64,000 nt of DNA from Aplectana chamaeleonis (GCA_029168955.1 JAPDOI010000425.1:552373-616372); one strand, 5' to 3'. Shown: positions 12,735 to 21,510, numbered from the stretch's first letter. Numbers and translations: made by a program. The notes: generated by a model not told the origin, from the sequence alone.

Positions 12735-13548
12735 ATGAAACAAACAGGGGAGTGAGGAACAAGTTAAATGGTTATGTTTCTCGTCATAATTTGATTCAGA
12801 GTGCCAGACTGTTTACGTTCTAGGAACGCAAATGAACCGGCTCAATTGTTGAGCCGCGATTTGAACTGAAAACTGCCTACATATAGGCAGTTCTTCCATA
12901 AATAAGGGTGAACCATTGCTACCAATCGTAATTTGTCCTCGTATCGGAAACAATGCTGCTCATGAACACCGTGCAATGTGTTTCGATAGTCAAAAACAAG
13001 ATTGTCTCGAAACTAGAGATAAAAAAAAACAATTGCGAGCAACAATTGATTTAGTATGAACTGAATCCTCATAACTAATAGATACAGAAGGCACAATCTT
13101 TTTTATTCACATCATATTCGATTCGGCGCAGGCGCGTCAAGTCTATCCACACGTAATTTAACCAACTGAGCACGATGCAACTTTCGCCTGCGAGCCTCTC
13201 GTGTGGAAGCATTCTTAGATGTTTCAAAGAAGCGAACATATGTATCGTTTATATTAATTCACCCTAAGAGGAAAGGAGAAAAAACTTCATTCTGGTTTAG
13301 CAATGGTTAGCGATAGAATGCGAGAAACACTGCCTCACATTAATGCAGAGATCGGTGGATTTCAGAAAATCTGGAAAATATCGTAGACTGCGGTAATGGT
13401 AAATATTTTTCTTCATCTATAGGACATCTCACATTGGTTGAAATCAGTGCAATTGCGCGGGAAGCTACATCCAGAAGGGTAGTCAACGAGTTATAGCGAG
13501 GCTGTACATGCAAATACAATAGTATTATTAGCATCACGTGTCATCTTT
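12735..13548 (+). other. Transposon interior, possible upstream exons
   Basis: This is AT-rich sequence between the left arm and the SWIM exons. Short open segments follow possible acceptors, for example ctggtttag at about 13300 and catctatag at about 13420. The second is followed by a frame reading HLTLVEISAIAREATSRR that runs to a stop. None can be joined with confidence. Confidence 0.3.
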
Positions 13549-13551
13549 TAG

Positions 13552-14708
13552 GATCGTCGTAGACTTCTTAAGTGTTCCTTCCGCGCCTTGGAAACGAATA
13601 GGCGCCATAGGCGAGCGGTTGAACATTACGAGAGTCGCCGGGAGAAAATTGTTGAGTTGAGTCGGCAGACTCAGATAAATCTTACATCGTTAAGTGGCAG
13701 GGAAGATGCTCTTGCAATGTGATGGTATATTCAGTACTTAGAATTTTAAGATTCAAAAACCGTCGATTTTTTTTCCAGAGCAACGTTCACTGTGGTCTCT
13801 GCGAGGTGTGCCCCTACTCTTGGTTCTGCACGTGCCTAGATAATAGAACGGGCATTTCCTGTAAGCATAGGCATGCCGTTAAGACCTATGGCGACCTAGA
13901 TCAGCAGGACAGTACTGTAGACGTTTGCGATTTTAACTTGGAAGCCGACGAGCTGGAAAGTGATTCTCCTGAGACGGAACCACAGCACCTAGAGGAAGTG
14001 AATTTGCCCGCAGAGGAGGAGATAACTGGAGATCAGCTTAACATAGAACTGGGTTATCAAAAATTGTATTCCATAGCAAACGTAAGTCTCACACTGCTCA
14101 AATCACTCTAAAAACTTGGCCTAAATGAAATGTAAAAGAAGTAAACTCTGGCACCGCCGTAGTGACCTGTTGATTTCGATTATCACAGCGCGGAGCGGTG
14201 GCTTTTTCGTCGGAACCTCCTTATCACTAGTTATATTTCACCGAGGCCCACCGCTCCGCTGCTGGTATCGATCGAAATCAACAGGTCACTACGGCGGTGC
14301 CAGAGTTTACTCAGTAATCGAGATGGTGGCAAAGTCGTTGGCAAAGGCGGGTACAAATGAAGCGCTTGAAAATTTAGACAAGATTTTGGAACAGATAAAT
14401 GCAACCGCAGCCTTGGCGCAATCAGCGGATGTGGGTACAGTTGTAGCGCCACGTCCAGAGTTGACAAAAGACGGCGCGAAACCTCATCTGCAAAAGGTTG
14501 CATTGCTGACGGTAGGTACACATGCCAGGTGGTAGAGTAAAATACGTTCCCGTAGCAACAGTAAAATAAAAGTGTTTCACATACATGATTTATCGTGGAA
14601 AACTGAAGAAACATAAGCCAAGGACTGATATTGACGATCTACATGCTCTAGTTCAAGATATGAGACAGAGCCCGCTACACGATGAAGCTGGACCGTCCTA
14701 TGCTTCAT
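13552..14708 (+). pseudogene. SWIM zinc-finger gene remnant (probable transposon protein)
   Basis: Open segments are bounded by nematode-style splice signals. After tcttttag at about 13549, a basic, probably helical stretch runs to about 13714 (RRAVEHYESRREKIVELSRQ). After ttttttttccag, an exon at 13779-14081 ends at a good donor (aac/gtaagt). It encodes CGLCEVCPYSWFCTC, then LDNRTGISCKHRH, which fits the SWIM pattern C-x-C-x(n)-C-x-H, followed by an acidic tail (about 70 residues). Further open segments lie at 14324-14510 (AKSLAKAGTNEALENLDKIL) and about 14597-14708 (KLKKHKPRTDIDDLHALVQD, then a stop). A hairpin MITE lies in the intervening intron. SWIM fingers sit C-terminal to the catalytic domain in many transposases; no catalytic domain is visible here. 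The exon joins are not proven and the gene may be dead or incomplete. Confidence 0.5.
14139..14313. mobile_element. 175-bp hairpin MITE
   Basis: The arms are near-perfect inverted repeats of about 40 bp: gtaaactctggcaccgccgt at 14140 and acggcggtgccagagtttac at 14291-14310, extending through the tgttgatttcgat stretch on each side. The centre is GC-rich (gcgcggagcggtgg against ccaccgctccgc). It lies between exon-like segments of the SWIM gene, apparently within an intron. Confidence 0.8.
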
Positions 14709-15156
14709 GAACAAACTTTCTCATGGAGAAATGTGTTGTTAATTACTGATTTTTTGCGAGCCTATATAATATATTTTGATACATTTAGAAGCTAATGTTG
14801 AATACATCATTGAACACGTGTTGAGGAAAGAAGCGTAAATCCGTGAAATTCCCTGTGAATGAGCAAGTTGTCATCATTAACGAAATACTCAGGTGCTGTT
14901 AGTTCAGCAGGTGTTGGCGTGGTCGCTTTCCAATACAATTGAAAATTAGCTCTAATAATGGATCCAATGTCAGTATTTGGGGTAAAAATGTATCCTAGAA
15001 AAACGGTATGCGATATGAATCAAAACTCTGCCAGCATTGGCCTCACCACTATGCGACTAGCGGTGTGTGTGTGTGTGTGTGGTGTGCGTGGTGTGACAAG
15101 CGCGCTCCATCACACGGTTGCGTCGGAACTCGTCCGGCATGCAAATCGCCTAAGTA

Positions 15157-15689
15157 TCAGGTTGTCCGATAAGTTCTTGCCGTTTTTTAAAATTTTTTAT
15201 AACTTTATTTTTAAACATAAAATAACAACAATTTAATCAATAATGTATTCTCCGTTGTTTGTTATGACTTGCTCCTGTGTGACTTATGACTTGTTATGTT
15301 ATGTTATGACTTGCTCCTGTTATGTTATGACTGTTATGACTCGAAATTGCCACTTTTGAACTTCGCAAACCAATATCGAGCAGTTCTTTCAGCTATGGCA
15401 CCCTCTCCGTATACGGCACAAATCTCTCTAGCAGCTTCCGTGGCTTTGGCACCTCGGTTAAACGCAAAGTAGATGGTGTCGAAAATGCTCGTTGTTGTCG
15501 ACTTGACACTCCATTTAAATGCTCTAAAAATTAACAAAAACTAATCGAAACAAAAAAAAAACCAAATAGACTTTCTTGTAGAGCAAGAAATTCTCTTTCG
15601 AATAACACGAAACATTGTACCAAAAAATTTCATTTCGATCGCTAATTTTTTAATTTAAAAAAACGGCAAGAACTTATCGGACAACCTAA
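15157..15689 (-). mobile_element. Internally deleted mariner element
   Basis: The terminal inverted repeats (caggttgtccgataagttct at 15158 and its complement ending at 15689) are flanked by TA on both sides. On the minus strand the residual frame (15334-15537) encodes ATEAARE, then ICAVYGEGAIAERTARYWFA and KFKSGNFES. This is the N-terminal helix-turn-helix of a mariner transposase; the catalytic DDD domain is missing. It is non-autonomous and probably mobilised in trans. The tips are close to identical, suggesting a fairly recent insertion. It lies just upstream of LINE E inside the right part of the large DNA transposon. Confidence 0.85.
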
Positions 15690-15730
15690 TACATTGACAT
15701 CAAGGGAAGGTGCTCGAGCACAGGATATGC

Positions 15731-18700
15731 TGCCGAGATGTCGTACGTTCGTGCCGTGGCAGTGTGGAGGAAAGAAGACCACCTCCGTGCAAACCGACGT
15801 CAATCCCTCCGCGGAGAGGGTTTTTGTCATGGGAGAGGTGCTGGCTGGCCGCAGCTCTCCTGAAGATTCTACTGCAAAGAGCCGGCGTCGAGAGGAACCC
15901 AGGACCCGCGAAGAAGAAGAACTACCCATGTGCCACATGCGACAGAGATGTCAATTGGTATGGAACCAGCGTCCAATGTTTTGGATGCCAAAGGTGGGTG
16001 CACTTCTCTTGTTCGGGTCTCAGTTCTGTGAGGCACCACGATTCTTCCTTTCGTTGTATTGTGTGCTCCGCCTCCAGTAACTCCAATTCCTCACCTACCA
16101 ACCGCCCTCTCTTTATTGTACATATCAATCTCAACGGCCTTCGCGCCAAGCTTTCTGAATTATCTCTCTTTGCCCGTACTCATCACCCGGATGTTATCAT
16201 GGTTCAGGAAACCAAACTCTCTCCCTCTGCTACCTCTCGACATCCAAACATCCCGGGCTATACTGCATATCATAATCCTAGGTCATCTCAGGGAGGCGGA
16301 GTCTCTACTTTTGTTCTGTCGTCTCTTCCCTCTCACATCATTCCAAACACTCCAGTGGATGGCACTCTCGAGTACATCTCCATCCATCTACCTCTAAAAA
16401 CTCCACTTTCTCTTTTCAATATATACATTCCTCCTCCCACATCCTGTCCACCAACCTACAACCCTATCCCTCTACTCAAGCAGCTGTATGACTGCTCTCT
16501 ATCTCCCTCAATTGTCTTTGCGGGTGACTTCAATGCTCACACGTTCTGCTCGTCGCTCGATTCTGATGCTAGAGGAAATGACGTCGAAGACTGGGCGGAT
16601 GAGTGCGACCTCGTTATCCTTAACGATGGCCAGCCCACTCGTCTCCCTGCCTACGGTCGATCCTCCAGCCCAGACATCTCCCTTGTCTCTTCTAATCTCT
16701 CTAACGCCCGCTCTTGGTCTACATCCACAACTCTTTCCAGTGATCACATACCGGTCTTTGTCAATATCGATCTCTCTAACTCTCTTGCTCCCTATACAGG
16801 TGTTCGTCATCGTTCTTATCTCAATTTAGGCCTTGCAGACTGGAGCCTGTTTAGGGAGGTTGCACTTCGCCAAGCGGCCGAATATCCGTGGAATGGCAAT
16901 GTACACCAGAAGGAGCGCCACCTCTCTAATGCCATCAGGAAGGCGATGAAAGCTGCGATCCCTGAAGGCCGCGTAAAGACCTTCTTTCCCAATGTCACCA
17001 GGGAAACATCGCAGAAGATAAGGACAAGGGACGCAAAGAGAGCCGCAGATCATTTTGACCCAGACATCGCTGCGCTGGATGATGAGATCAGAAAGGACCT
17101 TGACAGGCACAAGAAGGAAACTTGGGAAAAGTGCACTGAGAAGATGAACTTCAGAAATGATGCAGCAGCAACGTGGAAGGCCTTGAAAAGGATCTCCGGA
17201 AAGTTCACCTCCGCCGACAATTCCACGATTGAATTCGACGGCGGAGTCTTCAAGTCAGGGAAAGAGGCCGCAAATGCTCTTGGGAAGCATTTTTTCATAA
17301 CTAAATCAAAAAGAGAGAAGCAGAATAGAATAACTGTTCGGGAACTCTGTAAACTGCCACTCATGGCTGAAGATGATGCAGTCACGCCCGCTCAGGTCGA
17401 GAAGGTTATCAAGGAAATGAGTAACTCGAAGGCAGTAGGGCCAGATGGTTTGAGCCCAGCAGTTCTAAAGAGACTGCCAAATGAACTACTACCCCTGCTC
17501 GCTGACGTCATTAATACATCGTTTCGCACCTGTACATTACCTCAAGATTGGAAAGTAGCACGCGTCATCCCATTGCCGAAGCCGGGTAAATCACCATCCA
17601 CGGCAAAAGGTTACAGGCCAATCAGTCTTCTCTCACCTATTGCCAAAGTTGCAGAAAAATTGGCTGTGGAGGAGCTTGCCGAACATAATAGCAAACAACA
17701 GCATCAACATGGTTTCCGTAAGCTACATTCCACCACTACGGCCCTGCTGGAAATTGTGAGCTATGTTTTGGACGGCTTCAATGCCATGAAACCTCAGCGT
17801 ACCGTAGGTGTAGCCCTCGACCTAACGAAGGCTTTTGACACTGTAAATTTGGGCATTTTGTCGGAGAGCCTATTAAGGTCTACCATTCCGCCCTGGCAGA
17901 AGCGGTGGATAACCGCATTCACCAAAGGACGTCGGGCAAATGTGCTATTTCAAGGGCACGTCTCCAATAGCATACCAATTGCCGCCGGTGTACCTCGAGG
18001 AGGAGTTCTATCGCCTGCTCTTTTCAGTCTGTATATTGAAGATCTACCCGTTCCATCCCAAGACATCAAGGTCGTAGCATATGCGGATGATATTACTATA
18101 CTATGCCGGGACCGCGACATAAATGTAGCTGCCAGTAAGATCAATGACTACTTGATCGAGTTGAAATGTTTTCTCGATAGCAAGATGCTTACGGTCTCTG
18201 CCGCTAAATCATCCGTAACCGTCTTTTCCACTGATAATGCGGAGCACAGTGCTCATCCCATGGTGAAATGGGACGAAACTCGCCTGCCGGCCGCCCGATT
18301 CCCTAAGCTGCTCGGACTCGTGTTGGACCCTTCGCTGAGGTTTCATAAGAACACTGAGCAGAAGCAAGCTGCAGTGAAAACAAGACTTAACGTCCTACGT
18401 GCTCTCGGCGGAACGTCCTGGGGGTGCAGTAAAGAAACGATCCTGACCACGTACAAGGCCATCGTACAGCCCGCCCTGGAGTATGCTGCACCAGTCTGGC
18501 AGCATATCGTGTCGGACACATCCTGGTCCAAGCTGCAGCGCATTCAAAATGGAGCATTGCGAATCGCAACAGGCTGTTCTAAAAGCTCTCCAGTAGAGCA
18601 CCTACACGCCGAGGCTCGCATCCTGCCAGTTAAGGACCATTGCCAACTCCATGCACAACAGCTGTACATAAACATTCTGAAGCAGCCGAATCATCCGTCG

Positions 18701-19150
18701 CGAAGACTATTAGACCCCGTCAGAGAGAGAAGTATAAGAAAGCCATTTGCCGATGCTCCCACGAAAATCAATATACAGAGATGGACCAACGCACAACAAG
18801 AACGCCTCCGTCTCTTACGTGCTGAGCATACCCAATTCGTCAAGGATCACTTATGCAAGACCGCCGTAAACTCCATTCTCGGAGTCGTGCCGCCTGAGGT
18901 CAGCGAAACCGAGATGGAACTCGGTAGGCGTGCCAGGTGCACCCTTGCCTCGTTGCGCTGCGGGCACTTCCCCATGCTTATGTCTTATTTACATAAGATC
19001 GATAGCAGCAGACCTGACGAGTGCCCGGATTGTGGTAATAAAGGGCATACTACTGCGCACCTTTTCAACTGCCCGATGAGACCGACATCGTTAACACCAG
19101 TACATCTGTGGGAGAATCCGACGCTTGTGGCTCAGTTCCTCAATCTATGA
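15731..19150 (+). CDS. LINE polyprotein: 2A-like motif, PHD-type finger, endonuclease, reverse transcriptase
   Basis: Numbering follows the open frame from 15710, whose ATG lies in flanking DNA upstream of the element, so the natural start is unresolved. Residues 46-66 are hydrophobic then LLKILLQRAGVERNPGP, the layout of a 2A peptide, although the usual aspartate before V-E is glycine. Residues 74-119 are a C4HC3 finger (C74, C77, C90, C93, H98, C101, C116, C119). An APE-type endonuclease occupies about 134-352 (N140, E167 in QETKL, GDFNAH 272-277, SPD 320-322, SDH 344-346). A charged linker follows. Reverse transcriptase has D704 in DLTKAFDT and YADD at 791-794. The C-terminus has C1105, C1108, H1117, C1121. 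There is no RNase H domain. No stop or frameshift interrupts it. It would nick target DNA and copy its RNA at the nick. Confidence 0.9.
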   Translation, partial: CRDVVRSCRGSVEERRPPPCKPTSIPPRRGFLSWERCWLAAALLKILLQRAGVERNPGPAKKKNYPCATCDRDVNWYGTSVQCFGCQRWVHFSCSGLSSVRHHDSSFRCIVCSASSNSNSSPTNRPLFIVHINLNGLRAKLSELSLFARTHHPDVIMVQETKLSPSATSRHPNIPGYTAYHNPRSSQGGGVSTFVLSSLPSHIIPNTPVDGTLEYISIHLPLKTPLSLFNIYIPPPTSCPPTYNPIPLLKQLYDCSLSPSIVFAGDFNAHTFCSSLDSDARGNDVEDWADECDLVILNDGQPTRLPAYGRSSSPDISLVSSNLSNARSWSTSTTLSSDHIPVFVNIDLSNSLAPYTGVRHRSYLNLGLADWSLFREVALRQAAEYPWNGNVHQKERHLSNAIRKAMKAAIPEGRVKTFFPNVTRETSQKIRTRDAKRAADHFDPDIAALDDEIRKDLDRHKKETWEKCTEKMNFRNDAAATWKALKRISGKFTSADNSTIEFDGGVFKSGKEAANALGKHFFITKSKREKQNRITVRELCKLPLMAEDDAVTPAQVEKVIKEMSNSKAVGPDGLSPAVLKRLPNELLPLLADVINTSFRTCTLPQDWKVARVIPLPKPGKSPSTAKGYRPISLLSPIAKVAEKLAVEELAEHNSKQQHQHGFRKLHSTTTALLEIVSYVLDGFNAMKPQRTVGVALDLTKAFDTVNLGILSESLLRSTIPPWQKRWITAFTKGRRANVLFQGHVSNSIPIAAGVPRGGVLSPALFSLYIEDLPVPSQDIKVVAYADDITILCRDRDINVAASKINDYLIELKCFLDSKMLTVSAAKSSVTVFSTDNAEHSAHPMVKWDETRLPAARFPKLLGLVLDPSLRFHKNTEQKQAAVKTRLNVLRALGGTSWGCSKETILTTYKAIVQPALEYAAPVWQHIVSDTSWSKLQRIQNGALRIATGCSKSSPVEHLHAEARILPVKDHCQLHAQQLYINILKQPNHPSRRLLDPVRERSIRKPFADAPTKINIQRWTNAQQERLRLLRAEHTQFVKDHLCKTAVNSILGVVPPEVSETEMELGRRARCTLASLRCGHFPMLMSYLHKIDSSRPDECPDCGNKGHTTAHLFNCPMRPTSLTPVHLWENPTLVAQFLNL
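15738..15863 (+). CDS. Short overlapping upstream frame with the element's first ATG
   Basis: This 41-codon frame starts at the first ATG of LINE E (MSYVRAVAVWRKE...) and ends at a TGA inside the region that encodes the 2A stretch in the other frame. The frame with the same residues is also present in copy C (from 4653) and copy F (from 30854), while in the dead copy B it stops after two codons. It is very basic (RKE, LRANRR). It could be an upstream regulatory frame, or the true N-terminus joined to the main frame by a -1 shift at 15818-15824. Coding status is unproven. Confidence 0.4.
   Translation: MSYVRAVAVWRKEDHLRANRRQSLRGEGFCHGRGAGWPQLS
15818..15824 (+). promoter_or_regulatory. Candidate -1 ribosomal frameshift heptamer GGGTTTT
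   Basis: In the frame of the ATG at 15738 the heptamer reads G GGT TTT, the X XXY YYZ arrangement of -1 slippery sites. A -1 shift here leaves the short frame and enters exactly the frame of the 2A-PHD-endonuclease-reverse transcriptase protein at codon 15824-15826 (leucine). Copy F keeps the heptamer in the same register. Copy C differs (gaaatttg) and lacks a canonical heptamer. No downstream pseudoknot was tested. Confidence 0.35.
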
Positions 19151-19199
19151 CAGGACCCTCTCTGTGGATGCAGAAGAAGAAGAAGAAGCACAGGATATG

Positions 19200-19821
19200 A
19201 ACACTGACTTATCACTGGTAGATCATGTATGGGGAAATACCAGCTTCTGGGGAAGGCATTAGTAATGAAGGACGCCTTCAAAATATAATGTTTTTTTGTA
19301 ATTGCACCTGGTTTAGTTAATGAATCTCTACTGGTGCATAAAACTGGCAGAATGTTTGCGTTTGCAATACTGGACTTCTAGTGGAATCCTATCTGGACAC
19401 AGATCTAAATAGTAGATGCGATGTTTTTATGACTGTCAACTCAAGGAAAAAATACCAACTCAATCAAAACCGCTTCAAAATCAGTCAACCCCTTGACATT
19501 CTATACAATCGGTTGCATAAATGAATCGAATTCAGTATCGAATGACACATATTTTCAAAAGGAAGAGTGCGGGAGCCAGCGAGCTGCCTGGCAATGATTC
19601 TTCAGAAAACATAGAAAAACGAAAGATAAGAATCTATTGTAAGAACCACCATAAAAAAGAAACCCCGGAATCGTTGTATAAGCAGCCCATGTATACCTAA
19701 TATCAGAAAATGTAGCGCGGTCACTTGATTACCCTCTTCATATGAACGTAGATGAAGATTCGCTTCAATCTGTCAATTCTTTCTTTGTTTACGAGCCATT
19801 TAGTGTCGCCGTGTCACAGCA
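19200..19821 (+). other. Transposon interior without recognised genes
   Basis: AT-rich DNA between LINE E and the mariner transposase fragment. I see only short open segments and no motif. Confidence 0.4.
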
Positions 19822-19986
19822 ATGGAAAAAATTGAATATCGTGCAAAGATAAAATTCTAATTTTTTGAAGGTGTAGCACCAAAAGAAATTCACGAACGAA
19901 TGTTAAAAGTGTATAATGATTGTTCACCTACAATTAGAACAGTAGAAAGATGGGTTGCTGAATTTAAACGTGGTCGTACCAGCCTT
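19822..19986 (+). pseudogene. Mariner transposase N-terminal fragment
   Basis: From ATG 19822 the frame reads MEKIEYRAKIKF, a TAA, then FFEGVAPKEIHERMLKVYND and RWVAEFKRGRTS. This matches the N-terminal DNA-binding part of mariner transposases (KGxTPKEIHAE..., RWVAEFKRGRTS). It breaks off in a T run near 19986; the catalytic domain is absent. It is a different mariner lineage from the 15157-15689 element. Confidence 0.8.
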
Positions 19987-20099
19987 TTTTTATCATTTCC
20001 CAAGTATTCACGGCGGTAACCTTCACAACACGGTCGGTAACTTGGAAAAGCCACCGATTGTAGCCTCAATTTTATCGAGGACCCCGGCGGACGAGTTCG

Positions 20100-20841
20100 G
20101 ACGGCTCGCCGCGGACGAGATCGGACATCGCCGCGCGGACGAGTTCCGACGTAATCCCATCACACCTCGCCGCGCCAGCCGCGCCGCGCGACGGCGACTA
20201 GAGGTATCTTTACGTAACATGGCGACCACCCGGCTCTGGTAATTGGACGAAGCGCATTTCTCCTACCTTGCCTGATGGGAAAATGAGGGGCATGACGTTC
20301 AGACTACGGGTGGTCGCAGAAGCCGACTGCACCAAGCGACCATCTTCTGTTACTTAATGGTTCTCGTAACTTGTTCAAAATAACTGGGATAATACTTCCC
20401 AATCATATAAGTTCCCCAAAACAATGGGAAAGCTTTGATGGGAAACAAGACCTTGAATTCCTTGTACCCAAGTCTATTTCACTGTCGATATGGCTATATC
20501 GCGCAGCAAAAGGATAAGATGACATTTGTGATATAATTTTTGATCAAAATATGGAAGTTCCGTGAATTTGCAAGAATACAGCCCCGGGAAGATCCGAACC
20601 CTGGTCACATGCCCACCACGGCCCCTTCCTCCCTTTGCGCTGTCGATGCTGTTGGCTAGACTGCTTAACAATTCATAGACTACGAGGAGGTCGATGGCTG
20701 GCAAACTTTCGGAGCTTATAACTCCTTCAGATCTTTCTTTCGCGGCTGGTACCCAACACTATTTCACCATGTAATGCATGAACATTCCCACATGACATTA
20801 GATTTCTACCGTTCAGACCTACGCCTCTTATACTTCCCTTG
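20100..20841 (-). repeat. Right long terminal inverted arm
   Basis: This is the inverted partner of the 11557-12734 arm; the outermost 250 bp align almost base for base. The inner part carries degenerate CGGACGAG repeats (20078-20150). Two short segments (11795-11815 and 20585-20610) look like a Pol III B box (cagggttcaaatctcc and cagggttcggatcttcc), but I find no A box at the proper distance. Confidence 0.7.
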
Positions 20842-20934
20842 TGAGTACAATAGACTTGGGAAGAATCCAGTGCTGGTCGTCCAGTTCCTCAACTTGTGAC
20901 AGAACCCTCCCAAATACAGCGAAGAGGGAGAAGA

Positions 20935-21510
20935 TTATTGGTGATTTGAAGACCTTAGGCTGCGAAATTACGGAGATACAAAGCTCCTGTATTCCGGTCG
21001 GGATGGACCCAAAGGTTACCCGAGCTGTTCACGGTGAACGCGACGCAATTACTCGCGGGTGATCTGCGTCCTGGCACCGAGCTGATGCGACGCAGCGAGC
21101 GTGAAGCCTCGTTTACACTCTTCCTTGCACGTACAATCTGAGCCAGGAACGCCTCACGCGTTAAGGTCTTTATCCAGTCGGGCACACACTATGCTGCATA
21201 GCCACCTTAGTTCCGTCAAGATCAAGCAGACCGTAACTCCCCTTCGAATGGTGGTCATAGTGAAGTCCAACCTCGGAAGTGGGGGAAACTAGGATAGGCG
21301 ACGCGCGTAATTGGAAGGAACACGGAGTTTCCACCATCTCTCTCGCGATTGGAATGGGTTGCGACCACCACCTTTTCTGTTCTTGGAGGTTGGCGCAAAC
21401 TCGGTGCCATATGCTATAACATAGGTGAACCGAGTTCGCTCAAACCTTCAATGGGGAACGAAAAGTATCACCAGTATCCGTGCCCACTGTACGTCCCCCC
21501 TTGATTATAA
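20935..21510 (+). repeat. Rest of the 490-bp repeat unit, then a hairpin-related segment
   Basis: 20945-21110 resumes the tandem unit interrupted by LINE B (acccaaaggtt, cgcgggtga, gcagcgagcgt). 21390-21460 is an inverted relative of the centre of the 2262-2402 hairpin. No gene is recognised between them. Confidence 0.55.

Larger units (their letters stand above)
15729..19186 (+). mobile_element. LINE copy E: full-length, apparently intact non-LTR retrotransposon
   Basis: The copy is flanked by a perfect target-site duplication, agcacaggatat(g), at 15717-15729 and 19187-19199. The 5' end GCTGCCGAGATGTCGTACG is shared with copies B, C and F, so it is the true element start. The 3' end is tgacaggaccctctctgtgg plus GCAG and an AAG-repeat tail rather than poly(A). 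The element is about 3.46 kb and encodes one uninterrupted protein frame. The perfect duplication and intact frame suggest recent retrotransposition and possible current activity. The domain order and CCHC C-terminus resemble APE-type elements of the Jockey/CR1/ingi group; the clade cannot be fixed without a tree. Confidence 0.9.
11557..20841. mobile_element. 9.3-kb DNA transposon with long inverted termini, inserted in LINE B
   Basis: Both ends begin CAAGGGAAGTATAAGA, in inverted orientation. They continue as long imperfect inverted arms (11557-12734 against 20100-20841, the inner part of the right arm being displaced to 15045-15156 by later insertions). The flanks carry TGA at 11554-11556 and 20842-20844. 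Removing the element and one TGA restores the LINE B reading frame without a gap against relatives (acgctg-agtacaatagac), so the ends are exact and the target duplication is 3 bp. The arms enclose SWIM-finger gene remnants (13552-14708). Later insertions are a mariner derivative (15157-15689) and LINE E (15729-19186). The superfamily is undetermined: a SWIM finger suggests Mutator-like or related transposases, but 3-bp duplications are not typical of Mutator-like elements. Confidence 0.75.
3431..20934 (+). pseudogene. LINE copy B: 5'-complete, degenerate, split into three pieces
   Basis: Piece 1 (3431-4646) starts with the family 5' end GCTGCCGAGATGTCGTA and carries broken endonuclease sequence (VHINLNGIRAK, IQETKL, GDFNAH). 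Piece 2 (about 9856-11556) resumes in register with the linker (DEEIKKDLDKHKK), a degenerate reverse transcriptase with an intact YADD near 10900, and internal deletions near 11141 and 11295. Piece 3 (20845-20934) holds the last codons, the stop and the 3' tail. The two interruptions are the C-D LINE pair (4647-9844) and the DNA transposon at 11557-20841. Flanking ttgttggtaa (3421-3430) and ttattggtga (20935-20944) are probably the diverged target-site duplication. Many stops and shifts; non-functional. Confidence 0.8.

Noticed and set aside
15710..15730. ATG at 15710 as the start of the LINE E protein
   Set aside because: It lies upstream of the element end (15729), in flanking DNA and the target duplication, so it cannot be the element's own start codon.
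21016..21030. A further SL-like leader at ggttacccgagctgttc
   Set aside because: Only a short core matches, with no GT at position 23 and no upstream block; it belongs to the 490-bp repeat.
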